Origin: Cliona cf. orientalis
Lineage: Eukaryota; Porifera; Demospongiae; Clionaida; Clionaidae
DNA length: 64,000 nucleotides
Direction: 5' to 3'
Assembly: GCA_963930775.1 (NCBI GenBank)
Contig: OZ005697.1
Coordinates: forward strand, 2,418,001 to 2,482,000
The position numbers and the translations under genes were made by a program. Position 1 is the first letter of the stretch. Every line of letters starts with the position of its first letter. Shown here piece by piece: positions 11,701-22,992 of the stretch. The notes below the pieces were generated by a model. That model did no database searches. It saw nothing but the letters and a program-made list of their open reading frames with translations, and was not told the DNA's origin.

Positions 11701-14700
11701 GGGGCAATTATACTTTGGGCATGATTTCACACTTTATATAGCGTGTTCGGTACATGTGAATTTGTACTACAATTTGAAACTTATAATATTATTATATGCC
11801 TGTTTGCATTGGACTTTACTATCCCATGCAGTTACGGTGTTCTGCTACTACCAGTTCTACTGCTTCCAAGACGCCCAACAGCTGTTTAATAATCTCCAGA
11901 ATGCCATCAATAGCAACGTCAACGTCAGCCTGACCGAGTTTGTCAATACCACCCAGCTAGAGGGATTCTCAGCTCAGATATGTGCCGCTACTTCACCTCT
12001 CAGGGAGCTGATTGATTCCCAACTGCCCTGGTTTCAGTATCAGGAGTGGACATGGCTCGCTGCCGGTGAGAGAGACTGTATAAGAAGAGAGAGAGAGAGA
12101 GGAGAGAGTGAGAGAAAGGAGAGAGAGAGAGAGAGAAGTGTGTGAGAGAGAGGGAGGGAGAGAGAGAGAGAGAGAAAGGAGAGAGAGAGAGAGAGGTGTG
12201 TGAGAGAGAGGGAGGGAGAGAGAGAGAGAAAGGAGAGAGAGAGAGAGAGGTGTGTGAGAGAGAGGGAGGGAGAGAGAGAGAGAGAGGGAGGGAAGGGGGA
12301 GAGAGAGGTACAGTATTTACTAGCTTTCCTACCCTTCGTTGCAGGTATCATTGGTACACTCGTATTCCTCGTTCTGCTCATCATTCTCCTTGCTCTGATC
12401 AAAAAGATCCGGATTTCCATTGCTATCATCAAGGAGGCTAGCAAGTAAGCTCCTTCAAATTGTACACCTTCATTGTGTAATTCATACACTATTGCACACA
12501 CGTAAATACACACTCACTTCGTCAGAGCTGTAGGTGGTGTTCCAACATCTGTGTTCTATCCAGTCCTGACCTGGGTATTTCTCGTTACCCTATTCATCTA
12601 CTGGGGAGTTGTTGCACTGTATCCTTTAATATTAGCCACCAAGAATCACATAAGCACAGCATTTCTTAGTTGAGTCCATGTCAGCTTTGCTAAACGTTAT
12701 AATATCTGATCTAGAATAATATTATAATAATATATGTATAGGATAGAAATCCAGTCTATCTTTGCATTGAGTGTTAACATTGTATTGTACTCCTGGTGTT
12801 AATTTAAGCATACAGCAGGAAGCTCCCCTGCATACATCACCCGCTAGCGCTAGCGTTCTATTCTGAACGAGGTACATGTATGTATTTTGTATGTACACAA
12901 AAGGAAATTGTCTGAATATAATATTTTCACATGTCACTGATTGATATACCATTTGTTCTGTTATTGTTCTTTGACCTGAACCTCCTTCCCTCAGTTTCCT
13001 GGTGACAGCCTCCGAAGCAACCTATGCTGTTGTGATAAATGGCCCAGTATCGGAGGGTAAAAGAGATTTGACTGGTATGGGCGTAGGCCTCGATGGAATC
13101 ATTGTCACCAATGGCACTCCATGCGATAATGAAGTGAGTATACAAGTTACGTGCAATATTAGTTCAGCTATTATTATTATTGTGCTAGAGGAGTCTGTGT
13201 ATAGTGGGAAATTTTGCATAGTGCAAATTTGGCTATTTTGATTGGGTGATAATATATTTATAGAAGTAAAAAATTTCGATGTACATGTAGTGCCTTGTGC
13301 CTTAGCTATAGTACGTGTAATTAGTGCATGCTGTATATAGTGCTAATTAGCAAGTGGTTAGTGTACTCTGAAACCATGAATAATCTTTTGATCTGGGTGG
13401 AATGTCCACATGAGTTTTTGGTTTAGTGAAAGTCTCTGGTGTGCAGCATACCTTGGCAAGTAAAATTGTATGCAAGCTACATGTAGCTCATAGTATTGTT
13501 AGAAGCTGTTATTATTATTTTTTGTTATACAGTCATTCTCCAGCAGTGTGGTTGTACCTCATGAGGTTTTTCCTGATGAACTGAATGTCTCTATTCAATG
13601 CGTCTTTGACCAGTTCGTAACCACAAAGTAAGTTACCTTACGCATGAGTCAATACATTTTAATGTATTTCTTGTGATCCTGTATTTCATTTCATACCAGC
13701 ATGCCATATACATGTACATGTACATTGTACTGTATGAAATATTGAAAATTATATGCACACATAAAAAAGTGCATTAGATCTGCTTGATATACATATAGCG
13801 ATAAAATTCAATCTCCGATTTCTGTCCGCAGCTTCCTGCTGGGTATTCAGATCTACCATCTGTTTGGTCTGTTCTGGATTGGCAACTTCATCCTTGCCCT
13901 TGGTGAGGTCACTCTGGCTGGAGCCTTTGCCTCGTGGTACTGGGCCTTCAAGAAACCCAAGGATGTACCCACGTTTGCTCTAATCCAGGCCTTTGGAAGG
14001 GCCTTGCTGTAAGTATACTGGGTATTGTAATGTTTTTAGACTAAGTACCAAATGGCGCAGATATAATACCTCCCTCCCCCCCCCCTCTCTCTCTCTCCCC
14101 CCCTCTCACTCCCTCCCCCTCTCTCCCTCCCTCCCTCCCTCTCTCTCTCCCCCTGTCCTTCCCTCCCCTCTCTCTCCCTCCCTCCCTCCCTCCTTGCTCC
14201 TTTCTTTCTCTCTCTCACAGCTTCCATGCTGGTTCCATTGCGTTTGGTGCTCTGATAATTGCTCTTGTTCAGCTGGCTAGGGTTATTTTGGCGTACGTCC
14301 AGAAGAAGCTAAAGGGCAAGACTGGTAAAGTGGCCGAGGTACTGCTCTGCTTGCTTCAGTGCTGCCTCTGGTGCTTTGAGAAGATTCTACGCTACATCAA
14401 TCGGCAGGCATACATTGAGGTAAGTAGCAATAGATCACTCATCTCTATCCACAATAATAATATAATAATAATAGTATACCGTAAATCTGGAAATTTTCGT
14501 TGTAAAAATATTTTCGTAGTCGGTGGCGGCTACGAAAATTAATCTTACGAAAATTAGTATGCACTATTAACACTAATGCGGTAAGGGGTCGTTCCTACGA
14601 AAATATTTTTACATGAAAATTTATCATACGAAAGTTTCTGTACACGAAAATTTGCAGATCTATGGTAATACTGTGACGACGTTGGATATACTCTCATGTT

Positions 14701-15947
14701 CATTTGTGTTGTGTCTCTGCATCTGGTTACTAAAAATTTTTTGCATTTACAACCTCATGACAATGGCTTTATGTCATAATAATATTATTATGAACCACCG
14801 CTATAATATTACAACACTAGAGTATGATGTAAGTCATCGTAATCCTTTTCTGTTGATTAGATTGCTATATATGGCTATGACTTCTGCACTGGAGCTTGCA
14901 AGGCTGTGAAACTCCTTCTGAGGAATATCTTAGTGTGAGTAGTACTTATACTCTTTTGCTAGCTATATACAGCCGCATGCAAGAAGGTCATGCAGTTTTA
15001 TTTGTCTCTCCATTAGCACTGCTGTCAAGGATCGCATTGTGGCCTTCTTACTGTTCCTGGGGAAAGTGGCCATCACATGTGCTATGGGTAAGTCCCTGTA
15101 TTTATTAATCACAATGGTAGCATGTTGCTGCCTTGCCTACATACAGCATGTGAGTTTCTTTAGGACTCCAGGCTTATTTAGCTTGAGGTGGATGGCCCAC
15201 CTAGTGCTGCACTGCACTGATGAGGCTCGATTAGGCTAAAATAGCTGTCTGCAATTGTAAATTAATTTTAGAGACCTACTCTTTTATCTGTGTGCACAGG
15301 TGTCCTGGCCTATCTTGGTTTTGGTGGTTACCTTGGACTTGGTGAGACGCTCTGGAACCAGCCACTCAACTATTACCTCATCCCAGTCATCGTAAGTCTA
15401 AAAATTGTTATTCCAAGGAGATAAATCTGTCCCCTGACCCTGCAACCCTCAGTGTCTATTAATCATTTTTTTTCCCTCTCCAGTTTCTGATCATCATCAC
15501 CTTCTTCATTGCGTCTGGCTTCATGACCGTCTACCACATGGCTGTTGATACCATCTTCATTTGTGCATGTGAGTTAACACTTCTCTTAACATTGATCTCT
15601 CCATTCATTTGAAAAATTGAGGAGCATAACAAAGCTGTGGTAATATTATCATCAAAAATGCTTTTTGAAGGGTTGTAAAAATTCAATATGAAAGCATATC
15701 TTCCACTGTTGTATCCATAATAATGCTAGCATTGGTTGTAATGATCATCTTTGCTCTCATCATTAATTTTTGTTGCACTCCTGTCGTTGCAGTGGAAGAC
15801 CTCGAGCGTAACAACGGTCATGACAAGCCCTACTTCATGAGCAAGAAGCTGATGAAACTACTCAATGCGAAGAACGTCAAGACTGACGGGACAGACGGCA
15901 CCGATGGAGCAGTGCAGATGGAGTCACTCGAAACCGTCAATGCCTAA
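6247..15947 (+). CDS. SLC44A: Choline transporter-like protein (SLC44/CTL family)
   Basis: Twenty-two coding exons: 6247-6322, 6566-6620, 8424-8497, 8568-8649, 8857-8974, 9331-9456, 9535-9595, 9782-9941, 10290-10373, 10805-10917, 11832-12065, 12345-12444, 12526-12618, 12995-13133, 13533-13627, 13832-14008, 14221-14419, 14861-14934, 15017-15087, 15300-15391, 15484-15568, 15793-15947. All join in frame to 820 residues. Family signatures are clear: ADFRGPIRGKA then a first membrane span, GEPRRIIYPTDSKGRLCG, a large luminal loop, IALIKEAS-like ISIAIIKEASKAVG, the ALGEVTLAGAFASWYWAFKK core, RQAYIEIAIYGYDFCTGACK, and the C-terminal LEDLERNNGHDKPYFMS. CTL proteins are about ten-span membrane proteins that transport choline and/or ethanolamine at plasma or mitochondrial membranes. 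The N-terminus MGSALCGCLGG has Gly2 plus cysteines, so N-myristoylation and palmitoylation are plausible. The start is chosen there because the frame upstream shows no family similarity. Several introns carry GA/CT microsatellites. Confidence 0.93.
6621..8423. other. Large SLC44 intron 2
   Basis: About 1.8 kb intron with no supported gene. A 20-bp direct repeat (TGTGTAATACACGATTGTAT) occurs twice back to back at about 7853-7892. Short open frames inside are not supported by composition or similarity. Confidence 0.5.
8677..8816. repeat. (GA)n microsatellite
   Basis: Purine GA tract with GGGA interruptions inside SLC44 intron 4, ending about 40 bp before the exon-5 acceptor. The open frames here are repeat artefacts. 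Confidence 0.97.
10918..11831. other. SLC44 intron 10 with GC-richer repeat-like block
   Basis: 0.9 kb intron. The block at about 11150-11580 is richer in CG dinucleotides than its surroundings and ends in an ACAACGAC/AACGAC simple-repeat-like tail, which suggests a degraded insertion (SINE-like). No coding frame or terminal repeats could be shown. Confidence 0.3.
12086..12308. repeat. GA-rich minisatellite
   Basis: Higher-order repeat of roughly 55-60 bp in which GA dinucleotides are punctuated by GTGTGTGAGAGAGAGGGAGGG, present three times, in SLC44 intron 11. The period is visible from the repeated GTGTGTGAG blocks at about 12138, 12197 and 12250. Confidence 0.9.
14068..14220. repeat. Pyrimidine tract (CT)n ending at a splice acceptor
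   Basis: CT/CCCT-rich tract that runs straight into the CTCACAG acceptor of SLC44 exon 17 at 14221, so the microsatellite itself supplies the polypyrimidine tract. Confidence 0.92.
14477..14667. mobile_element. MITE-like element, TACCGTAAATCTG inverted repeats
   Basis: The left end TACCGTAAATCTGGAAATTT and the reverse complement of the right end TACCATAGATCTGCAAATTT form about 24-bp imperfect inverted repeats ending in TTCGT. The 191-bp interior is built of repeated TACGAAAAT and its complement. It lies in SLC44 intron 17. A TA target duplication is possible. No coding capacity. Confidence 0.75.
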
Positions 15948-17051
15948 CACAGATATTGTGTGAATTAAGTTAACCCTTACCTCCGTGACATTGTATATAA
16001 TTATAATATTATTATAAAAATTTTTTGATAATCATGGACTATAATCAGATTCTATGGTTAGATGATCATTCCTTTGTGCTCACCTATATATCATGGGCTT
16101 TTAAACTATTACTATTGTGCTCCATAATAATATAATTATTGTTATGACAGTGTGATGTATTATACCCCATATGTTAGTTTGTTTCCTTCACCACTTTCAC
16201 TCTAGCTATACTGCATTGTGCTATGTGATTATGTATCTCGGTATACAATATTATTATTAATAATTAAATTCATGTAGTACTAAAAAATAAACGATTATCA
16301 AGAGTGTGTAGTGTATAATAATGACATAATAATAATAATATTATTATTATTCATAGTCCATGACTACTTTCATCCTTGCATACCCCAGCTGCAGCTCTAC
16401 TCAGTAAATTTATTACAAAAACATTTGCAACTAGGTTGATAGGAGATGATCATAATAATAATAATTATAATAATTTTGTTTGCATAAGTTCACATCCTGG
16501 TTTGAATTGCTGCGGACGTACGTAATAAAGCATCATCAGGTCATGTGACCACCGCCATCTTGGGGTGTGTCTACGAGTAAATGTTACACGTAGCTAAATC
16601 TGGAGAGGTATACTAGCAATAATAACAGAAGTTCTTTAAAAACCACAAATATGGCCAAAAACCAGGCATTATACACTTTTGCAGAAACACTTAATTTGGA
16701 ACGTACATGCATGTGTAGCTGCTATTAGCCAGGTGTGACTCCCAGGCTGTGGGGGGAATAACCTGTAGCTATAAGTTGACAGTTTGATGTTCATAGCTAG
16801 TGCTGTGCATGCACAAAATAGGACTTTGTTGTACTGCATCACCCCATGACCATTATGTAGTAAGCAGGGAATTAGAGATATTTTCGGTTATAGTATGGAC
16901 ATTGTGCATCAAACAATAGCTACTTATCCTTAAAGGTGTGTACTATTTAATTTAGGGAGCTACTTTAATAGATATGTGTACAAGAGTATGCATGCATATA
17001 AAAAGCACGAGCATGGCATTATTAGCTATAATAATCAACTCTGGTCCAACC
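15948..17051. other. Intergenic region before the Delta-like pair
   Basis: 1.1 kb, very AT-rich, with TA/TAA simple repeats and an AATAAA at about 16284 that may serve the SLC44 transcript. The part from about 16839 to 16950 is conserved in front of the next paralog (about 19820-19955; shared words include GTAGTAAGCAGG, GGTTATAGT, GACATTGTGCATCA, GGTGTGTGTT-like), so it probably includes the duplicated promoter. Confidence 0.6.
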
Positions 17052-19120
17052 ATGGCAAGTGGAACAACTAAATTATGTCTTCTACTGTCGATATCGATAA
17101 GCATCATAAATCCTGTAAGCTAAAATTAATAATAATAATAATCAGGAGAGAGAAGAGTCTAAGGACAGTGAGGGAGGGGAGAGAGAGATTGAGTGAGTGA
17201 GAGAGAGACTGAATACTCAGAGAGAGAGAGAGAACTAGCTAGCCTGAAGGAAGAGAGAGAGAGAGAGAGAGAGAGAGATATCTATGACCAAAGATAACGT
17301 CATACATGTTGCTATTCCAAATTCCACAGATTTGTACCTACACCGTCATGGTACGCATCCACTCCTTCTCCAATCCATCCAATAGATGTTTCCACTGTCA
17401 GGTTGCAGTCAGTGCGTGCTGCGATAACTATAATTCAACTATTTGCACTGGCTCTGACAGGTGTGACTCCATGCTCACCTACTGTCTTCAGCCCTTTGGT
17501 TCAGATACTCCCTGTACTACTCGAGCTGACAGTGGGACTTCTTTTGATGACAGACCCATTAATTTCACTCAGTCTACTGTTCTAGGGTTACCAAATCCTC
17601 TGCCACTCAGTGGAACATCAGAGAGATGGGAGGTGAACACAATACATGATTGAAATACTGCAAATAAAGCAGGCCATCTGGCACCAGATCTTATAGCATT
17701 AATAAATTAACCTAGCAGTAGCTGCTAAATTTCTTTACTGATCAAAATCGCCAACTAGCTAGTATACATAACTGCAGTAATCAGTCTATACGTAACTGCA
17801 GTAATTAGTCCATCTAAGACTATACGCTCTGTGGTGAGGGACTTCGCAGCTAACGATTATACTACCATCAGTATCTTTCAATGTAAAGCAAGTCCCTGAC
17901 CTGCTAACTTTCACTGCATGTATGTGTGTGTAGCTATGCTATTCTACAATAATCTGTTTTTGAATACTGCAGGGTGCTACTCTACACATATTTGTAATAG
18001 ATGATGACTCAGAACTGATAAACCTTCCAAACGATATCGTAGACATATTTGTCATTACCATCAATAGCACAGAACCAGTGAATGTGGAACCCACAACACC
18101 AGTACTCTATCATGGGAGGCACAATTTAGCAGAAATGGAGCTTAGTATCTGGGTAGTATGTCCCCCAGATTTCACAGGAGCACACTGTGAAACTGCCATA
18201 GACAACTGCATCGATCATTTGAGCAACTGCAGTGGAAATGGACAGTGTATCAATGGAAATGAAATGTTCACATGCGACTGTTGGCCAGGCTATACTGGAA
18301 AGTATTGTGAAATAGACATAGACGAGTGCTTAACAATGAGTGGCAATAATTGCTCCAACAACGGCATGTGCATAGATGGTGTAAATTCTTTCACTTGTAT
18401 CTGTGAGAGTAGCTATACTGGCCTACAGTGCGAGACTGCTATAAATAAGTCAGGTACATTATTAATAAGTGTGCATGTATTTTGCCTAGCCTGCATGAAT
18501 TCTCGATTAACTTTCACCTATTAGTTAGTACACATATAATTCAAAAGGGCTTAATTGGCTTAAGAACACTGATCAATGTAGCTATGACCTCGTATCCATT
18601 ATGTTTAATATTGCATCCATAAGTTCATAATGATTCCTCATGTAGTTACATCATGGTTGAGGACAGTCACGATTGCTGGATCAATAATAGGAGGAATTTT
18701 CCTAGTATTGGTATGCCTGATAGCCATAGCTGCTGTCATACTCAATAAATATCAAAAAAGGAAAAGTAAGGCATATAAGTGTATACACATTATTTTCTGA
18801 ATAAATTAAATCAAGAACTATGTCAAATTAAAACCACAGGAACAAATAATTCGGACGAAGATGTGCTATTGGACTCACTGACAAATGAGCCAGGGACCCA
18901 GAATGCAGCTTACGGTTTAGTTGTGGACGGAGTAAGTACTTCAGAGATGAATGTGGCTTATGGTGTGGTCGATCCAGTTATGGAGAAGAATGAAGCTTAC
19001 GGTGCACCTATTGATGGTATACACAATAGTGTTATGAGGCCGAACATTGCTTACAATACTGGTGCAATTACGACTCGTGAAGACTCGGGTGGATATGTGG
19101 TTATATATACAAGGACCTGA
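17052..19120 (+). CDS. Delta-like MNNL-type domain + 2 EGF + membrane span receptor
   Basis: Five exons: 17052-17114 (signal peptide), 17330-17632, 17973-18453, 18646-18765, 18840-19120; in frame, 415 residues. The first extracellular part (IHSFSNPSNRCFHC, CDSMLTYCLQ, FDDRPINF, then GATLHIFVIDDDSELINLPN) has the layout of the Notch-ligand N-terminal domain: a beta-strand opening, FxNPxxR, C-xx-C clusters, and the late G-x-L-x-IxxxD strand. It runs directly into two EGF repeats (DNCIDH... and calcium-binding-type DIDECLT...). No DSL domain is present between them. A membrane span follows (VTIAGSIIGGIFLVLVCLIA). The cytoplasmic tail holds four N-x-A-Y motifs (NAAYG, NVAYG, NEAYG, NIAYN). It is the shorter paralog of the gene at 20028. 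A role as a Notch ligand is not shown. Confidence 0.75.
17135..17280. repeat. GA-rich low-complexity tract
   Basis: GAGA/GTGA-rich tract filling intron 1 of the Delta-like gene; a shorter, diverged version fills the matching intron of its paralog at about 20125-20245. Confidence 0.85.
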
Positions 19121-20027
19121 CAGTTCTAGCCAGATAGCTAGTGGAATGGACAAAAGTCACCACAGCAACTTATAACCAATTGAGATAATGAATAACATGT
19201 GTCTTCATGTATTGCATAATAATTATTACTATAATACTGAATTTCAATGAAAATAATGCTAGCGCTATCATGCACGAACAGAGCAGATAGCACTACAGTA
19301 CATTCCTCCATGCATACATACAAGCCACATAGGCTACAAAAAGGTCCCAATTAATGGTTCCTTTCCCCATAGCTGGTATATAGGCCTGGGCCAAATATTC
19401 GTGAATAATTTTTTGAATAATAGGCAACTTCTTGAAGAAGTTGAATAATGGGCTTTTCAACTGCTCAAGGAAGTAGTGTGCATACACAATGTGTGCTTAA
19501 AATAGAAAATTTTGTGTCATGTGACATGAGTCTGTGATCAAATGGAGAAAGCACTTGAGCAAACAGCTCAGATAACTAGTTGTCGATCCTTTAGGCTAAG
19601 CCTCAGAATTTATAATAAAGAGAACATTTTCATGTAATCCAGCACTTGTTGGCCAAAATGTATATGTGCATTCTGGTCCTATTCATGTTTTATTTGTATT
19701 TAAAGGAATATTTGGCCCAGGCCTAATAGCTTGTCACAAATTGTGACCAAGAAAAGGCCCTCACTCACTGGACCACAGCAAAGCAGCCTATTGCAGAGGG
19801 AATAAAAAAAATTCTACAGCATCACCTGATCATAACCATGATGTAGTAAGCAGGAAACATAAATTTAATCCAACATACAGATGTTTTTGGTTATAGTGCA
19901 GACATTGTGCATCAGAACAATGGTTGTATCCTTAAGGTGTGTGTTGTTTAATTATATATTATTCAAGTACACTCTTATAATATTATTATTATAAGCATGG
20001 CATAAATCAATCAACTCTGGTCCGACC
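19121..20027. other. Intergenic region between the Delta-like paralogs
   Basis: 0.9 kb. It contains a 345-bp MITE (19381-19725) followed by the duplicated upstream region of the second paralog (19820-19955). No other gene is supported. Confidence 0.6.
19381..19725. mobile_element. MITE with perfect 20-bp inverted repeats
   Basis: The left end TAGGCCTGGGCCAAATATTC (19381-19400) is the exact reverse complement of the right end at 19706-19725. The interior has no open frame of interest. ATA is present on both flanks, so the target duplication is TA or ATA. It lies between the two Delta-like paralogs. Confidence 0.85.
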
Positions 20028-22424
20028 ATGGCGAGTGAAACAACTAAAATATTATGTCTTCTACTGTTGATAGGCATCATAAATCCTGTAAGCTGAGTAA
20101 TTGTGTATTATACCTATGAATCTGGAGAGAGCTTAAGAGAGGAGAAATGTCTAAGGATAGGAAGGGAGGGGGGAGAGAAAGTGAGAGGGAGGAGGAGAGA
20201 GACAAGAGGGCGGGGGAGAGGGAGATTTAGAGAGAGAGAGAAGCAAACATTATTAATTTAGCTAGCTACTGCAAATTCCACAGGTTCGTATTCACGGTGA
20301 CTACACTGTCCTGGTACACAGCCACTCTTTCTCCAATCCATCCAACAGATGTTTCCAGTGTCGGCTTGGATGCTGCGATCAATTTACCCTAACTAATTGC
20401 GCTGGCTCTGACAGGTGTGACACCTTGTTCACCTACTGTCTTCAGCCTATTGGTTCAAATACTCTCTGTACTCCTCAAGAAGTTAGTGAGACCGCGTTTG
20501 ATGACAGACCTATTGATTTCACTCAGGAAATGGTTCTTGGGTTACCAAACCCTCTGCCTCTCACTGGAGTATCACAGAGATGGGAGGTATAGCTATACAG
20601 TGTCATAATAATATTATCGATCTGGCATACATTGAGGTTAGTGTACTGTTGGGAGGCAATAATACTTTCATGCATACAATAATACAGCTAGACTACAGCA
20701 ATTATTAATGTAGATAGACACTGGACTATGTATAGCTAGCTATAGCAGATTTATGCAGTGTCATTAGTGATAAGTGGAGGTCACTCACAAAATCAATGTA
20801 TTAATATAGCCAGTAGGTAGCAATAGCCTTAAATTCCGCATGTGTTCAAGATCAGTCTAATACTTTAACTATCCGGTATAATATATCATCAAAATACAAA
20901 GAATCAAGTTTCAAAAGCTATTGCACACTTTGCTCCCTTACTGCAGGGTGCCGTTCTATATATAGCAGTAATAGATGACGATTCGAACACTCCAATAAAC
21001 CTTCCGAACGATCTCATAGACGATTTCATGATTACCATCAACAGCACTCTCCCAGTCAACGAAGAAACAGAAATGATACTATACTGGGGGAGAAACAATC
21101 TCACACATATCGTACTAAGTTTCCAAGTAGAGTGTGCCCCAGATTTCACAGGAGATCGCTGTGAAACTGTCATAGACGACTGCATTGGTCCTTTGAGCAA
21201 TTGCAGCGGAAACGGAGAGTGTATCGATGGAATTGGAACATTCATATGTGACTGTTTGCCAGGCTATACTGGAGAATATTGCGAAACAGACATAGATGAG
21301 TGCTTAACAATGAGTGGCAATTGTTCCAACAATGGTGTGTGCATAGATGGTATCAATAACTTCACATGTGTATGCAATCCTGGATACACTGGAAGTCTAT
21401 GTGAGGAAGATATCGATGATTGCATTGATGTCGAATGTAACAGTGGAACGTGTCAGGATAAGTTGAACGATTTCAATTGCATTTGTAATCCCGGCTTCAA
21501 AGGACAATTGTGTGAAATAGACATCGATGAATGTATCATTCACAATGTCGATTGCTCTGGACAAGGAAGATGCATTGATGGTGCTAACAACTACACTTGT
21601 GAGTGTTTCAGTGGATACACTGGTTTGGAGTGCCAGACCAACATCAATGATTGTGTAGGAGTTAACTGCAGCGGTAATAGGGTCTGCTTGGACGGTGTCA
21701 ATACCTATGACTGTGTCTGCAGTGCTGAATACTTAGGAACTAACTGCAATTTACGTACGTAGCTAAGTAATCATTCTACTATAGTATAATGCTTTTTGAT
21801 AGCTATTTATATGTGAGACGCCGCATTCCAAGTGGTCTCGTGCATGACATGTAATACATGTACCTTGTTGGACTTTCATTGATATTATTCACGTTGTTTT
21901 TTGCAGACATATCACAGCTAAAGACTATCACAATTGCTGGACCAATAGGAGGATTCTTATTTCTGTTCCTCATCTTAGTATGTCTGATATCTGTATTCTC
22001 TGTCATATTCAGACACTTTCACCAAAAGAGGAAAAGTAAGGAATAAGCATTATACTTCAAGCCTTAAAATTTTACATATACAAATATAGGAAAGGAGATA
22101 TCGTCATGGCTTAGACAGAATAGTGCACAATATGAAGCATCCACCCCATTCCTTCAAAGAGGCATGGAAGACCGACCTCGACGAAAAGAATCGAACATCT
22201 ATGCATCGATCACTCACCACGGTATTAAAGCAGCACATCGCACGGCACATCCCGACGATGTGGAGATCCACTACTGGAATGAAGATAGTCGTTTCCCTCC
22301 AATTCAACCTTTGACTGAAAGTAGCTCTATCTCAGTATTAAAACGGAGTTCTGGTGATATTGAAGAGTCCATGTACCTGAATCCACTGTACAGTGGATCT
22401 GAGAAGGAATCTGTAAGTACATAG
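20028..22424 (+). CDS. Delta-like MNNL-type domain + 5 EGF + membrane span receptor
   Basis: Five exons: 20028-20087 (signal peptide), 20284-20586, 20947-21754, 21907-22035, 22090-22424; in frame, 544 residues. It has the same N-terminal domain as its tandem paralog (HSFSNPSNRCFQC, CDTLFTYCLQ, then GAVLYIAVIDDDS), followed by five EGF repeats, most with the calcium-binding consensus D-I-D-E/D-C. A membrane span (ITIAGPIGGFLFLFLILVCL) follows. The cytoplasmic tail is longer and unrelated to that of the paralog; it ends in YLNPLYSGSEKE, an NPxY motif suited to PTB-domain binding or clathrin-mediated uptake. No DSL domain is present. Exon borders and phases match the paralog, but the EGF number and the tail differ, so both ends have evolved by exon replacement or expansion. 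Its role in Notch signalling or adhesion is unknown. Confidence 0.76.
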
Positions 22425-22992
22425 GTCACTGCCAGCCTATGTATGGAAAGGTGGAATGAACTATATTCACAGATGTTTGATGAATTCAAAGTGATTATAG
22501 CTAACTATATATCAGTGTGTAGTCTAGAAATAGCTACAGATAATATTATAGCAAAAAAGTTCAATGTATTTATTTTGTGTGCACATGACATTGAGTATAT
22601 AGTTTATATGATGGAGTCAATAAGACTGTGCTGATTAAATTCATAGCTAGTATTTCTAAGTGCAGTACTTGTGGGAGGATGAATGCACTTTGCAGCTAGT
22701 TTATCATTACAGGAAATCAGTTAACAATCCATGAATAGATACAGTGTTCCAATATTCCGAGCACGTATATAGTCAATTCCTGTTAGCTTAACTTGTTATT
22801 TAATTCCTCTTAGTTCACGAGTTCCAGGTAGAGAGCTTCAGAGACTATAAATTGCTAACAATTTTCTGACTTTGCTATTCTGTTTGGCAGCAATATCTGA
22901 AACGTTCTACATCTTAGTAATCAGTTAGCTTGGATAGACCTCTAAGAATCTACCTCCCGGAGAGACATAGACAGTATTGGTACTAGTCGGTC
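22425..22992. other. Intergenic region before ASTE1
   Basis: 0.57 kb AT-rich spacer with no supported gene. It should contain the 3' UTR of the Delta-like gene and the promoter and 5' UTR of the intronless ASTE1-like gene. Confidence 0.5.
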
